From positions 1,736,001-1,800,000 of the forward strand of contig NZ_SHLD01000001.1 of the NCBI RefSeq assembly GCF_004217615.1: a stretch of DNA of 64,000 nt. The letters run 5' to 3'. The notes under the pieces are model-generated. The model saw only the letters and a list, made by a program, of their open reading frames with translations, was not told the origin of the DNA and did no database searches. This DNA is from Micromonospora kangleipakensis. GTDB lineage: Bacteria; Actinomycetota; Actinomycetes; Mycobacteriales; Micromonosporaceae. Positions 42,905 through 53,221 of the stretch are shown here, piece by piece; the first letter of the stretch is position 1, and each line of letters starts with the position of its first letter. The position numbers were made by a program, and so were the translations under genes.

Positions 42905-44121
42905 CGGAACTGGTCGGTCTCGCCGACGTACAGGCCGCGCGGGAACTGCTCGCCGGCGTCACCCGCACCACCCCGCTGGAGCCCTCCCGGCCGCTCAGCG
43001 CCGCGCTCGGCGGGCCGGCGTGGCTGAAGTGCGAGAACGTGCAGCGCGCCGGGTCGTACAAGGTGCGCGGCGCGTACGTGCGGATCTCCCGGCTCTCGGC
43101 CGAAGAGCGGGAACGCGGCGTGGTCGCCGCCAGCGCCGGCAACCACGCGCAGGGGGTGGCGCTCGCCGCCGGCCTGGTCGGCACCCACGCCACCGTCTTC
43201 ATGCCGGTGAACGCGCCGCTGCCGAAGGTGGCCGCCACGAAGGGGTACGGCGCCAAGATCGAGCTGGTCGGCAACACGGTGGACGAGTCGCTGGTCGCGG
43301 CGCAGACCTTCGCCGAGCGGACCGGGGCGGTGCTGATCCACCCGTTCGACCACCCGGACGTCATCGCCGGGCAGGGCACGGTGGCGCTGGAGATCCTCGA
43401 ACAGTGCCCGGACGTGAAGACCATCGTCACCGGGGTCGGCGGTGGCGGGCTGATCTCCGGCATCGCGGTGGCGGCCAAGGCGCTGCGTCCGGACGTACGG
43501 GTGATCGGGGTGCAGGCCGCGACGGCCGCCGCCTTCCCGCCCTCGCTGAGGGCCGGCGAGCCGGTGCGGCTGCCGTCGTTCTCGACGATCGCCGACGGGA
43601 TCGCGGTCGGCCGGCCCGGCGAGCTGACCTTCACCCACGTCCGCAAGCTGGTCGACGAGATCGTCACGGTCTCCGAGGAGGACATCTCCCGGGCGCTGCT
43701 GATGCTGCTGGAGCGCGGCAAGCAGGTGGTGGAGCCGGCCGGCGCGGTCGGCGTGGCCGCGTTGCTGGCCGGCGTGGTCGAGGTGGAGGCGCCGGTGGTG
43801 GCCGTGCTCTCCGGCGGCAACATCGACCCGCTGCTGATGCTGCGGGTGATCGAGCACGGCCTCGCGGCGGCCGGCCGGTACCTGCGGTTCACCGTGCGCT
43901 GCTCGGACCGGCCGGGCCAGCTCGCCTCGCTGCTCAGCGAGATCGCCGAGCACCGGGCCAATGTGGTCGACGTGGAGCACCAGCGGGCCAACCCGCACCT
44001 GCGCCTCGGCGAGGTGGAGGTGGCGCTCTCGGTGGAGACCCGGGGCGTGGAGCACTCCGACACGCTGATCAGCGCGCTGCGGGCCAGCGGCTACCAGGTG
44101 GTCTTCGCCGCCGAGGCGTGA
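42901..44121 (+). CDS. ilvA: Threonine ammonia-lyase (threonine deaminase)
   Basis: A 406-residue PLP enzyme that converts threonine to 2-oxobutanoate for isoleucine synthesis. PLP lysine K54 in QRAGSYKVRGA, AASAGNHAQGVAL, and the phosphate loop TGVGGGGLISG. The C-terminal ~80 residues are an ACT-type domain (RPGQLASLLSEIAEHRAN, VVDVEHQRANPH), the architecture of short-form dehydratases; feedback properties cannot be told. The ATG overlaps the DUF4328 stop. A terminator hairpin follows. Confidence 0.92.
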   Translation: MTELVGLADVQAARELLAGVTRTTPLEPSRPLSAALGGPAWLKCENVQRAGSYKVRGAYVRISRLSAEERERGVVAASAGNHAQGVALAAGLVGTHATVFMPVNAPLPKVAATKGYGAKIELVGNTVDESLVAAQTFAERTGAVLIHPFDHPDVIAGQGTVALEILEQCPDVKTIVTGVGGGGLISGIAVAAKALRPDVRVIGVQAATAAAFPPSLRAGEPVRLPSFSTIADGIAVGRPGELTFTHVRKLVDEIVTVSEEDISRALLMLLERGKQVVEPAGAVGVAALLAGVVEVEAPVVAVLSGGNIDPLLMLRVIEHGLAAAGRYLRFTVRCSDRPGQLASLLSEIAEHRANVVDVEHQRANPHLRLGEVEVALSVETRGVEHSDTLISALRASGYQVVFAAEA

Positions 44122-44175
44122 CGCCCCGCGCCACCGGCCGCCGGGTTGGTGGATCCGGGCGCCGCAGACGCGAAC

Positions 44176-44199
44176 GCCCCGGCCGGGTACGGCCGGGGC
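44176..44199. terminator. Hairpin terminator between ilvA and greA
   Basis: GCCCCGGCC (44176-44184) pairs with GGCCGGGGC (44191-44199) around a 6-nt loop, between convergent stop codons. Confidence 0.7.
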
Positions 44200-44282
44200 G
44201 GTGCGGCAGTCGGGTCCGACCGGCCTGTCAGCCCCGGTCGGGGTCGGGCCCGGGCCTGCCGGCGCGGGTCCGGGTGCGGCGG

Positions 44283-44783
44283 TCAGCCGGAGAAGGGCTC
44301 GAACTTGACCACGGTCACCTTGATGTCGGCGCCGCTCGGGGCCGTGTAGGTGCAGGTCTGGCCCTCGCGGCCGCCCAGGATCGCCTTGCCGAGGGCGGAC
44401 TCGGGACTGTAGACGGTCAGGTCGGTGCTGGACGAGATCTCCCGCGAGCCGAGCAGGAACGTCTCGGTGTCGTCGGTGTCGTCGTCGAAGAAGATCGTCA
44501 CGACCATGCCGGGCGCCACCGCGTCGGCGCTCGGGGCCCCACCGACCTTGGCGGTGCGGAGCAGCTCCTTCAGGTAGAGGATGCGCCCCTCCGCCTTGCC
44601 CTGCTCCTCGCGGGCGGCGTGGTAGCCGCCGTTCTCCCGGAGGTCGCCCTCCTCGCGCCGCGCGTTGATCTCGGCGGCGATCACCGGCCGGTTCGCGATG
44701 TGCTCGTCGAGCTCGGCCTGGAGGCGGTCGTACGCGTCCTGGGACAGCCAGGTGGCGGGCGCCTCGTTGCCATTCGTGGACAC
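44283..44783 (-). CDS. greA: Transcription elongation factor GreA
   Basis: A 166-residue GreA. The N-terminal coiled coil carries the acidic tip (INARREEGDLRENGGYHAAR, with the family's D-x-x-E-N core) that stimulates RNA cleavage in backtracked RNA polymerase. The C-terminal FKBP-like half is VVTIFFDDDTDDTETFLLGS to VKFEPF. Length typical. The GTG at 44783 is preceded by AAGGAGG 8 nt upstream. Confidence 0.96.
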   Translation of the reverse strand: MSTNGNEAPATWLSQDAYDRLQAELDEHIANRPVIAAEINARREEGDLRENGGYHAAREEQGKAEGRILYLKELLRTAKVGGAPSADAVAPGMVVTIFFDDDTDDTETFLLGSREISSSTDLTVYSPESALGKAILGGREGQTCTYTAPSGADIKVTVVKFEPFSG

Positions 44784-44929
44784 AGGCGGTCCTCCTTGTT
44801 GGTGCGGACTGGCTGACAGGTGAACTACCAAGTTACCAGTGCGGGACACGTCAGGGTGTCGCCGATCACCCCGGGTGCCGGCCGCCGGACCGGCCGTGGG
44901 CGCGGTTCGGCCGGGCCGGCCGGACGCGG

Positions 44930-45364
44930 TCAGGCGGCCGGGCGGCAGCGCAGCACCTCGCCGATGAACGGCCGGGCGCTGGTGGCCAGCCGGTGCCGGG
45001 CGTCGACCTGGCGTTCACCCGGCTGCGCGGTCACCGTGACCTCCTCGCGCCCCACCTCGGCGCCGTCGGAGGAGCGGGCCCGGAGCACACAGGTCGCCGA
45101 GCCGCCCGCCGGCACGGTGACCCGGAAGTCGACCACCACCTGGGAGTCGGTGATCTCCGTGTAGGTGATCACCTGGGCGTCGTACCGGGGATCGCCGTAC
45201 TGGCGGTAGAGCTTGGTGGCGGCCAGGCCGAGGGTCGCCAGCAGGACGACCGCCAGCAGCGCCGGAAGCAGCGGGCGCCGGCGTCCCGGTTCGCGGCGGC
45301 GGCCGTACCGGCCGGCCGGGAAGACCGGCGAGCCCGGAGTGATTGTGGCGTGCGTCTCGCTCAC
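44930..45364 (-). CDS. DUF4307 domain-containing membrane protein
   Basis: A 144-residue protein with an Arg-rich N-terminus, one membrane helix (LLPALLAVVLLATLGLAA, ~34-52) and an external immunoglobulin-like DUF4307 domain: YGDPRYDAQVITYTEITDSQ, VVVDFRVTVPAGG, CVLRARSSDGAEVG. The function is unknown, but the order greA-DUF4307-mca is conserved in actinobacteria (Rv1080c-Rv1082). The GTG start (VSETHATITPG) has AGGAG 10 nt upstream. It is divergent from mca. Confidence 0.88.
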   Translation of the reverse strand: MSETHATITPGSPVFPAGRYGRRREPGRRRPLLPALLAVVLLATLGLAATKLYRQYGDPRYDAQVITYTEITDSQVVVDFRVTVPAGGSATCVLRARSSDGAEVGREEVTVTAQPGERQVDARHRLATSARPFIGEVLRCRPAA

Positions 45365-45575
45365 CGGCGGGTATCTCCTGGCGTTGTTGTCGGCGGCATC
45401 GGCAAGAATGGCAGAGTCCATCTTCCCAGCCCGGCGCTGACCCAAGGATGGCAGGTCGGCGGTGACGCGGACAGGCCAGCACCGGGGGTTTTCCGGGCGC
45501 GGGGGAGATTCCGGCAGGTCAGCCGGGTGACCCGGGGTCGGGTCGCCCGACGGGCACAGACGAGGAGTGCCGAAG

Positions 45576-46457
45576 GTGGCAGAGCAGCTGCGTCTCATGG
45601 CCGTGCACGCCCATCCCGACGACGAGTCGAGCAAGGGCGCCGCGACCACGGCGAAATACGTCGCCGAAGGGGTGGACGTCCTGGTTGTGACCTGTACGGG
45701 CGGTGAGCGGGGCAGCGTGCTCAACCCGAAGATGGACCGACCGGACGTCTGGGCGAACATCGCCGACATCCGCCGCGCCGAGATGGACGCCGCCCGCGCG
45801 ATCCTCGGCATCGAGCAGGCCTGGCTCGGGTTCGTCGACTCCGGGCTGCCCGAGGGCGACCCGCTGCCGCCGCTGCCGGAGGGGTGCTTCGCCCTCCAGG
45901 ACGTGGAGGGCGCGGCGGCGCCGCTGGTGCGCCTGATGCGGCAGTTCCGGCCGCACGTGGTCACCACGTACGACGAGGAGGGTGGCTACCCCCACCCGGA
46001 CCACATCATGACCCACAAGGTGACGGTGGCCGCCTTCGAGGCCGCCGGTGACCCCGACCGCCACCCGGAGCTGGGCGAGCCGTGGCAGCCGCTGAAGCTC
46101 TACTACGACATCGGCTTCTCCAAGGGCAAGATCATGGCGCTGCACGAGGGCATGCTCGCCGCGGGCCTCGAGTCGCCGTACGAGGAGTGGCTCAAGCGCT
46201 GGGAGGACCGTCCCGACAAGGGCCCCCGGATCACCACCCGGGTCGAGTGCGCCGAATACTTCCCGGTCCGCGACGACGCCCTGCGCGCCCACGCCACCCA
46301 GATCGACCCCGACGGCTTCTGGTTCCACGTCCCGATGGAACTCCAGCAGCGCGCCTGGCCGACCGAGGACTACCAGCTCGCCCGCTCGCTGGTGGACAGC
46401 CCGCTGCCCGAGTCGGACCTCTTCGCCGGGGTCCGCGAGACGTGCCATGCCCGCTGA
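45576..46457 (+). CDS. mca: Mycothiol S-conjugate amidase Mca
   Basis: A 293-residue LmbE-fold zinc amidase that cuts mycothiol-S-conjugates into mercapturic acids and glucosaminyl-inositol, detoxifying electrophiles. Zinc-site motif AVHAHPDDESSKGAATTA with H13, D15 and D16, and the second site GGYPHPDHIMTHKV. The sequence YYDIGFSKGKIMALHEGM separates Mca from the related deacetylase MshB. The GTG at 45576 has AGGAG 9 nt upstream; the 45567 GTG is too close to it. Followed by a small membrane-protein gene, as in Mycobacterium. Confidence 0.93.
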   Translation: MAEQLRLMAVHAHPDDESSKGAATTAKYVAEGVDVLVVTCTGGERGSVLNPKMDRPDVWANIADIRRAEMDAARAILGIEQAWLGFVDSGLPEGDPLPPLPEGCFALQDVEGAAAPLVRLMRQFRPHVVTTYDEEGGYPHPDHIMTHKVTVAAFEAAGDPDRHPELGEPWQPLKLYYDIGFSKGKIMALHEGMLAAGLESPYEEWLKRWEDRPDKGPRITTRVECAEYFPVRDDALRAHATQIDPDGFWFHVPMELQQRAWPTEDYQLARSLVDSPLPESDLFAGVRETCHAR

Positions 46458-46505
46458 TCCGGCGGAGGGCTACGCTGGACGGGAGCCGCACATCGGAGGA
46501 ACGCC

Positions 46506-46799
46506 ATGCTGACCACTGCCCAGGTGCTCGCGGAGAACAACTTCGGTGACACCCGCACGGGTGGCCTGGCCGGGCCGATGGGCCTCTTCCTCATCGTGCT
46601 GCTGGCCACCGTCACCATCCTGCTGATCCGCAACATGAACGCCCGACTGCGCCGCCTGCCCGAGCGGTTCCCGGAGCAGGCCGGTCCGGCGGACCTCGGC
46701 CGGACCGACGGGACAGTCGTCGATCCGACAGACGGGACCGCGGCGCAGGAATCACCCACGGACGCACCCAACGGCTCCCAGCAGCGCCGGAACGGGTAG
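46506..46799 (+). CDS. Small single-pass membrane protein of the mca operon
   Basis: A 97-residue protein with one membrane helix (MGLFLIVLLATVTILLIRNMN, ~25-45), then LRRLPERFPEQ and a low-complexity acidic tail. The LxRLPxxF sequence following the helix is conserved in the short proteins that follow mca in actinobacteria (Rv1083 type). Function unknown. The ATG has a GGAGGAA box. A hairpin follows. Confidence 0.75.
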   Translation: MLTTAQVLAENNFGDTRTGGLAGPMGLFLIVLLATVTILLIRNMNARLRRLPERFPEQAGPADLGRTDGTVVDPTDGTAAQESPTDAPNGSQQRRNG

Positions 46800-46820
46800 T
46801 CAACGCGTGATTCACGTCGA

Positions 46821-46856
46821 AGCCGGTCGTCGCCCCCTGTTGCGACCACCGGCTTT
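46821..46856. terminator. Hairpin terminator after the mca operon
   Basis: AAGCCGGTCGTCGC (46821-46834) pairs with GCGACCACCGGCTT (46843-46856) with one mismatch and an 8-nt loop, 21 bp after the stop codon. Confidence 0.65.
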
Positions 46857-46916
46857 GGCTTAGCCTTCCGCCGGGGGACCGAAAGTCCCCGAGCCGTGCG
46901 CGGAAGGGGGGCGCCG

Positions 46917-46982
46917 ATGACCGTCGAAGCGGCGGCCACCCGCCGTGCCCCCGGTGTGCCGGCGGACGGGGTGGGTCCGTGA
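46917..46982 (+). CDS. Candidate 21-codon upstream ORF of the GGDEF-EAL gene
   Basis: An ATG at 46917 with a GGAAGGGGGG box opens a 21-residue frame (MTVEAAATRRAPGVPADGVG then P) whose TGA (46980-46982) overlaps the GTG start of the GGDEF-EAL gene at 46979. The large gene has no other ribosome-binding site, so its translation appears coupled to this short frame. Confidence 0.5.
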   Translation: MTVEAAATRRAPGVPADGVGP

Positions 46983-49510
46983 CCTCGGGCCGGGACGGCA
47001 AACCTCCCGATCGGCTGGGCCTGCGCGGCACGCCGACCGGGGTGCTCCTGCTGACCGCCGCGGTCGGGGTCACCGCACTGGCCGCCGCCGTCGTCGGCCT
47101 GACCGTCCCGGTGTCCCTCCCGTCGGACGACGCGCTACCGGCCCCGGCCCGCTTCGGCATCGCCGTCGCCGCGTTCGCCGTCGCCCAGCTCGCCCGGCTC
47201 CGGTTCCGGACCGCCGCCGGGATGGTGAGCATCACCTGGGGCGAGGCCGCCCTCATCGTCTGCCTGTACCTCGTACCTGCCGGCTGGCTGCCGGCGGCGG
47301 CCCTGCTCGGCGCCGGGACGGCCTGGACGGCCATGTCCCTGCTCACCGACCGCCGGCCGGCGCTGGAGCTCGTCCGGATCACCGGATCGCTGACCGCCGC
47401 CACCGCGCTCGCCGTCGCGATCGCCAGCGCGCTGGGCCGGCCCCTGCTGGCCGCGCCGACCCCGGCGCTCGCCCTCGCGCTCACCGCCAGCTCGGTGACC
47501 TACCTGCTCACCAGCGGCTGGCTCGGCGGGGCGACCCTGGCGCTGCGGCACGGCGTCCCGATCGGACCGCCGCTGCTCGCCGCGCTCCGCGGCAAGCTGC
47601 TGATGTTCGTCGGCAACGTGGCCGTCGGCCTGGTGGTCGTCACCCTGCTGGAGCTCGACGCCCGCTGGCTGCTGCTGCTCCCGCCGCCGCTCTGGCTGCT
47701 CCAGCAGACGTACCGCCACCGGCTCCGGGCCGACCAGGAGCGGCGCACCTGGCAAGCGTTCGCGGAGGCGACCGCCGCCCTCAACCAGCTCGACGAGCGG
47801 GGCGTGGCGACCGCCGCGGTGTCCGGCGCGCTCACCCTCTTCGGTGCGGAACTGGTCGACGTGAACGTCGCCCGGGGCGACGGCCGGTGGTGGCGGTACC
47901 GGGCGGACCTCGGTGGCCAGCTGCGCGACCGCGAGGTGGACCCGCCGGGGAGCACCGAGCCGGCCGAACACGAGCTGGTCCGACCGCTGACCGTGGGCAG
48001 CGTCGGGGTGGGGGAGCTGCGGGTCCACTTCGCCCGGTCGGCCCCGCCCAGCGCCCGGGAGCGGGACGCCGTCGCCGCCTTCGGCGACGCCCTGGCCGCC
48101 GCCCTGCACGACGCCGCGACGCACCGTGAGCTGCGGCTGGTCACCGAGCGTTCCTTGTACGCGGCGGCGCACGACCAGCTCACCGGGCTGGTCAACCGGG
48201 CCGCCATGCTCGACCAGGGCGACCAGGCGTTGCGCCAGCTCGCCCACGACCACCCGGTGGCGCTGCTGCTGCTCGACATCAACCAGTTCAAAGAGGTCAA
48301 CGACACGCTCGGGCACGCGGCCGGCGACCAGCTGCTGCGGCTGACCGCCAACCGGCTGGCGGCCCTCGCCCGCCCCGGTGACCTGCTCGGCCGGCTCGGT
48401 GGGGACGAGTTCGCCCTGCTGCTGACCGCGGTCCCGGTGGTCGGCGACCGCGCCGCGCCGATGGCGTACGCGCTGCGGCAGGCCCGGGAGATCGCCGAGC
48501 GGCTCGCCGCGCCGACCGAGGTGGCGGGCGTACGGATGTCCGTCGAGGTCTCGGTGGGCGTGGTGGTCGCCGACGCGGGCACCGCCGATCTGACCGAGCT
48601 GCTGCGCCGGGCCGACATCGCGATGTACCAGGCGAAGGAGGGCGGCGGCAGCGTCGCCGCGTACGACAGCTCCCGGGACGCCGCGAGCACCGACCACCTG
48701 GCGCTCCTCGCGGAGCTGCGGGAGGCGCTTGCGGCCGACGATCAGCTGGTGCTGGCATTGCAGCCGGCGGTGGACCTGGCCACCGGCGCGCCGACCGGGG
48801 TGGAGGCGCTGATCCGCTGGCGGCACCCGCGCCGCGGCTGGCTCGGCCCGTCCGACTTCATCCGCCCCGTGGAGAACAGCGAGCAGCTCGGCGCCTTCAC
48901 CCGGTACGTGCTGGACAAGGCCCTCGCAGTCGCCGCCGACTGGGCCCGCGAGGGGCTGGACCTGCCGATCTCGGTGAACCTGTCGGCGCGCAGCCTGCTC
49001 GATCCCCGGCTGCCGGCGGAGATCGGCGAGGCGCTGCGCCGGCACCAGGTGCCGCCGCGCCGGCTGGTCCTGGAGATCACCGAGACGGTGGTGATGAGCG
49101 AGCTGGAGGTCATCGACGAGGTGCTCGCCACGCTGCGGTCGATGGGGGTGCAGCTCGCCGTCGACGACTTCGGCACCGGCTTCTCGTCGCTGACCTTCCT
49201 CACCCGGATCGCCGTCGACGAGCTGAAGGTGGACCGCTCCTTCGTGATCCGGATGGCCGACTCGCCGGAGGCGGCGGCGATCGTCCGGACCACTGTGGGG
49301 CTCGCCCACGAGCTGGGGCTGCGGGTGGTCGCCGAGGGGGTGGAGACCGCCGAGCAGCGGACCGCCCTGGCCGAGCTGGGCTGCACGGCGGCGCAGGGCT
49401 ACCACTTCTTCAAGCCGATGCCGGCGGACAAGATCAACGCCGTCCTCGGGTCGCTGCTCGACACCGCCCCCGGCAACGTCTTCCCGCTCCGCGCCGACGG
49501 CGCCTCCTGA
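46979..49510 (+). CDS. Putative bifunctional diguanylate cyclase/phosphodiesterase
   Basis: An 843-residue membrane protein. The first ~240 residues carry 6-8 hydrophobic helices (GVLLLTAAVGVTALAAAVVG, ALIVCLYLVPAGWLPAAALL and others), then a GAF-like region at ~255-375, a GGDEF domain at ~390-555 with an intact LGGDEF motif (~474), and an EAL domain at ~580-830 with TGVEALIRW (~609) and DDFGTGFSSL (~728). Both catalytic motifs are intact, so it can in principle make and degrade cyclic di-GMP. The gene separates the mca operon from DUF255. GTG start coupled to the upstream ORF. Confidence 0.9.
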   Translation: MTSGRDGKPPDRLGLRGTPTGVLLLTAAVGVTALAAAVVGLTVPVSLPSDDALPAPARFGIAVAAFAVAQLARLRFRTAAGMVSITWGEAALIVCLYLVPAGWLPAAALLGAGTAWTAMSLLTDRRPALELVRITGSLTAATALAVAIASALGRPLLAAPTPALALALTASSVTYLLTSGWLGGATLALRHGVPIGPPLLAALRGKLLMFVGNVAVGLVVVTLLELDARWLLLLPPPLWLLQQTYRHRLRADQERRTWQAFAEATAALNQLDERGVATAAVSGALTLFGAELVDVNVARGDGRWWRYRADLGGQLRDREVDPPGSTEPAEHELVRPLTVGSVGVGELRVHFARSAPPSARERDAVAAFGDALAAALHDAATHRELRLVTERSLYAAAHDQLTGLVNRAAMLDQGDQALRQLAHDHPVALLLLDINQFKEVNDTLGHAAGDQLLRLTANRLAALARPGDLLGRLGGDEFALLLTAVPVVGDRAAPMAYALRQAREIAERLAAPTEVAGVRMSVEVSVGVVVADAGTADLTELLRRADIAMYQAKEGGGSVAAYDSSRDAASTDHLALLAELREALAADDQLVLALQPAVDLATGAPTGVEALIRWRHPRRGWLGPSDFIRPVENSEQLGAFTRYVLDKALAVAADWAREGLDLPISVNLSARSLLDPRLPAEIGEALRRHQVPPRRLVLEITETVVMSELEVIDEVLATLRSMGVQLAVDDFGTGFSSLTFLTRIAVDELKVDRSFVIRMADSPEAAAIVRTTVGLAHELGLRVVAEGVETAEQRTALAELGCTAAQGYHFFKPMPADKINAVLGSLLDTAPGNVFPLRADGAS

Positions 49511-49559
49511 CTCACCGGCACCGCCCCGGCGGGGTCGTCCACCTCCGTCCCGTGCGCCC

Positions 49560-49729
49560 CGGGTCAGCAGGTGCCCTGGTCGGCCGGCTCCTACCCCTCC
49601 GACGTCCGGTTCGAGCGCGGCACGGCCGAGGCGGTCACCGACGTGGTCGTTCGGGACTCTCCGCGAGTTCACCCGGCGCGGCACCTCGGCGGTCACCCTC
49701 ACCAAGTGACCGGAGCCGGTCGGGCCGGG
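49560..49729 (+). pseudogene. Possible gene remnant upstream of the DUF255 gene
   Basis: One frame reads VPWSAGSYPSDVRFERGTAEA then VTDVVVRDS, and after a shift near 49660 another frame continues LREFTRRGTSAVTLTK to a TGA at 49727. The two together look like the end of a protein broken by a frameshift. I do not recognise the family and there is no start or ribosome-binding site. The rest of 49511-49796 shows nothing clear. Confidence 0.25.
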
Positions 49730-49796
49730 GCTGCGGTCCCGGCTCGACCGGTCCGCTCCGGCAGCGTCGCCGAAGCGCGCTGGATATGGTCGTCGG

Positions 49797-51833
<2,037 letters not shown>

Positions 51834-51845
51834 CCCGGCGGCCGG

Positions 51846-52496
51846 TCACGGCCAGAGCAGCTCGCGCTCCCACCCGCCCTCGGCGCGGCGGTAGCGCAGC
51901 CGGACGTGCCGGCGTTCCCGGTCGGCCTGCCAGAACTCCGCCGACGCCGGCACGACGGCGTAGACGGTGTGCGACTCGGCGACCAGTTCGGGGTCGGCGG
52001 CCAGCCGGGCGCGGACGTCGGCCAGCTCCCGGTCCAGCTCGGCCCGGTCGGCGAGGACGGCGCTCTGCCGGCCGGCCAGGGTGGCGATCCGGGAGCCCTC
52101 CGGCCGGGCCAGGAAGTCCCGCCGGGAGACGGCCGGGTCGGCGGCGCGGGCGGTGCCGCGGACCCGGACCTGGCGGCCCTGCTCCCGCCAGTGGAAGGTG
52201 AGCGCGACCCGGGGGTCGGCGGCGAGCTGGCGACCCTTGGCGCTGATCGCGCTGGTGGCGAAGTGCCAGCCGGTCGCGTCGAGGTCCTTGAGGATCAGCA
52301 CCCGGGCGTCCGGAGCGCCGTCGGCGTCGAGGGTCGACAGGGTCATCGCGTGCGGCTCGTCCACGCCGGCGGCGACGGCCTCGGTGAGCCAGTCGGCGAA
52401 GAGCGTCATCGGCTCCGCCGGCGCGCCGGCCGGGTCGAAGGACGGCATCTGGTGGGCCAGCACGGGCAGTGCGCGCAACGTCTCGCGGGTCGTCAT
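51846..52496 (-). CDS. pdxH: Pyridoxamine 5'-phosphate oxidase family protein
   Basis: A 216-residue FMN-binding protein with PdxH architecture: split-barrel core ARVLILKDLDATGWHFATSA and AKGRQLAADPRVALTFHWRE, QVRVRGTA, and the C-terminal dimerisation segment SAEFWQADRERRHVRLRYRR ending in WERELLWP. It would oxidise pyridoxine or pyridoxamine phosphate to PLP. The first ~25 residues differ from classic PdxH, so a related oxidase of another substrate remains possible. Convergent with DUF255, 12 bp apart; the PadR gene lies upstream. Confidence 0.8.
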   Translation of the reverse strand: MTTRETLRALPVLAHQMPSFDPAGAPAEPMTLFADWLTEAVAAGVDEPHAMTLSTLDADGAPDARVLILKDLDATGWHFATSAISAKGRQLAADPRVALTFHWREQGRQVRVRGTARAADPAVSRRDFLARPEGSRIATLAGRQSAVLADRAELDRELADVRARLAADPELVAESHTVYAVVPASAEFWQADRERRHVRLRYRRAEGGWERELLWP

Positions 52497-52525
52497 GAGC
52501 TGATCATCCCAGCCCGGCGTGGCCG

Positions 52526-53122
52526 TCAATCCTCCGCGTCGCCGGTCGGGCGGCCTTCCGTGCCGGGCGTGTTCCGCGGCTCGGTGGCGGGGTCGCGCAG
52601 CGCGGGCGGCAGCGCGTCGAACCAGTCGAGCACCGCCCGCTCGTACGCCAGCCCGAAGCGCAGGGTGGCCACCGAGTACGGGTCGACCGTGTCCGCGTCC
52701 TCGGGGAGCGCGGCGGCGACCTGCTCGTAGCCGCCCAGCCGATCGGCGTGCGCCGCCCGGTGCTGCGCCAGGAACGCCGCCATCCGGTCCGCCGGCAGGT
52801 GCCGGCCGAAGAGCACGGTGAGCAGCAGGGGGAACCGGATGGTCTCCTCGGCCGGCGGCCGCGCGGCCCACTCGGCGAAGGCGGCCCGGCCGGCCTCGGT
52901 GATCTCGTACGGCTGGCGGTCGCGGCGGCCGCGCTCGCCGGCCCGGACCAGTCCGGCGGCGGCCATCGCGCTCAGCTCCCGGTAGACCTGGCTCTGGGTG
53001 AGTGACCAGAACGCGCCGATCCGCTGTTCGGCGACCGTCACCAGGTCCCAGCCGGTCATCGGGCCGTCGTGCAGGAAGCCCAGCAGGGAGGCGGCGGTGG
53101 CGTTCAACGGCCGGTCCGGCAT
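52526..53122 (-). CDS. PadR family transcriptional regulator (long type)
   Basis: A 198-residue regulator: winged helix at ~5-85 (TAASLLGFLHDGPMTGWDLV, SLTQSQVYRELSAMAAAGLV, DRQPYEITEAGRAAF) and a C-terminal helical Vir_act_alpha_C-type dimerisation domain from ~95. It differs from the short PadR at 5.8 kb. The ATG at 53122 is chosen because GAAGGAG lies 9 nt upstream, rather than 53155. Two palindromes lie between it and the divergent membrane gene, its likely target. Confidence 0.86.
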   Translation of the reverse strand: MPDRPLNATAASLLGFLHDGPMTGWDLVTVAEQRIGAFWSLTQSQVYRELSAMAAAGLVRAGERGRRDRQPYEITEAGRAAFAEWAARPPAEETIRFPLLLTVLFGRHLPADRMAAFLAQHRAAHADRLGGYEQVAAALPEDADTVDPYSVATLRFGLAYERAVLDWFDALPPALRDPATEPRNTPGTEGRPTGDAED

Positions 53123-53149
53123 GGGGGTGTGCTCCTTCGCGTATTCGCT

Positions 53150-53167
53150 TGACATCCCATTGTGTCA
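53150..53167. promoter_or_regulatory. Candidate PadR operator 1
   Basis: TGACA-N8-TGTCA (53150-53154, 53163-53167), 28 bp upstream of the padR start. The spacing resembles known PadR dyads (ATGT-N8-ACAT type). Confidence 0.45.
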
Positions 53168-53187
53168 GGTCGCACGATGAAGCCATC

Positions 53188-53208
53188 GACCTCCCACAGT
53201 GGGAGGTC
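53188..53208. promoter_or_regulatory. Perfect 21-bp palindrome between padR and the DUF2306-like gene
   Basis: GACCTCCCAC (53188-53197), A, GTGGGAGGTC (53199-53208). It ends 13 bp before the ATG of the membrane gene and covers its ribosome-binding region, so it could be an operator or a hairpin that hides the start. Confidence 0.5.
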
Positions 53209-53221
53209 GCGGGGAGGGGTC

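Noticed and set aside
46861..46916. Cyclic-di-GMP (GEMM) riboswitch ahead of the GGDEF-EAL gene
   Set aside because: The GGGGGACCGAAAGTCCCC hairpin is present, but none of the conserved GEMM core bases are. It is a simple stem-loop.
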